From Micropterix aruncella (taxonomy: Eukaryota > Arthropoda > Insecta > Lepidoptera > Micropterigidae): a stretch of 64,000 bases of DNA. The position numbers and the translations under genes are program-made. Under the pieces are notes generated by a model. That model had not been told where the DNA came from. It was given only the letters and a program-made list of their open reading frames with translations, and searched no databases. The DNA is taken from contig OX155961.1 in NCBI GenBank assembly GCA_944548615.1, positions 17,081,629 through 17,145,628 of the forward strand. The letters run 5' to 3'. Shown piece by piece: positions 63,906 through 64,000 of the stretch. Position 1 is the first letter of the stretch. Each line of letters opens with the position of its first letter.

Positions 63906-64000
63906 AGCTTTTTAATAAAAGTGTTTTTTTTAAAAGTGTTGTCTTATTAACTTAATTCTTATGATGGCTATCCATTTTTTATAAACGCTTTAACTTTATT

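Overview
The window looks like nuclear DNA of an insect, most probably a moth or butterfly (Lepidoptera). It is AT-rich and intron-rich. It carries two conserved multi-exon animal genes on the plus strand and is crowded with relics of insect transposons. These include a Lepidoptera-type short interspersed repeat, jockey-like and RTE-like LINE tails, mariner/Tc1, hAT, PIF/Harbinger and piggyBac-type pieces, a Ty3/gypsy-type LTR element and a Penelope fragment. Nothing bacterial, organellar or CRISPR-like is present. Most long open frames are transposon debris. The real genes were recovered by chaining short exons with matching splice phases.

Gene 1 (1385-27157, +) is a two-lobed transferrin of about 708 visible codons in 13 exons. 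It ends in a hydrophobic tail typical of a GPI-anchored or membrane-held transferrin. The exon with the signal peptide was not found and is probably left of the window. Most expected iron and carbonate ligands are missing in both lobes, so it resembles the insect Tsf3 type rather than the iron carrier Tsf1. One junction (exon 5 to 6) keeps frame only if an unusual acceptor is used.

Gene 2 (35317 to beyond 64000, +) is MRG15 (MORF4L1 family), a chromodomain protein of the NuA4/TIP60 acetyltransferase complex. Eight coding exons are visible: a short N-terminus, the chromodomain, a GC-rich Gly/Pro linker exon and the first two thirds of the MRG domain. The last exon or exons lie off the right edge.

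Layout: 1-27157 transferrin exons with repeat-filled introns; 27158-35316 intergenic, with a hAT inside a hAT, a piggyBac-type MITE, a GC-rich repeat copy, a PIF/Harbinger-like element and a nested palindromic MITE pair about 300 bp upstream of the MRG15 start codon; 35317-61546 MRG15 exons; 61547-64000 MRG15 intron with further nested MITEs and a tandem repeat.

The most notable structure is a nest of elements in MRG15 intron 3 (37849-48160). A relic of a non-LTR retrotransposon with a restriction-like endonuclease is split by a 9.0-kb DNA transposon (38762-47734; 10-bp terminal identity, TACT target duplication) that carries a DUF7869-like protein fragment with a DNCxxQNKN motif. That element is itself split by a 7.3-kb PIF/Harbinger-like element (39202-46509), and the interrupted reading frame resumes on the far side. 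Family names were assigned by eye from sequence motifs; no database search was possible.
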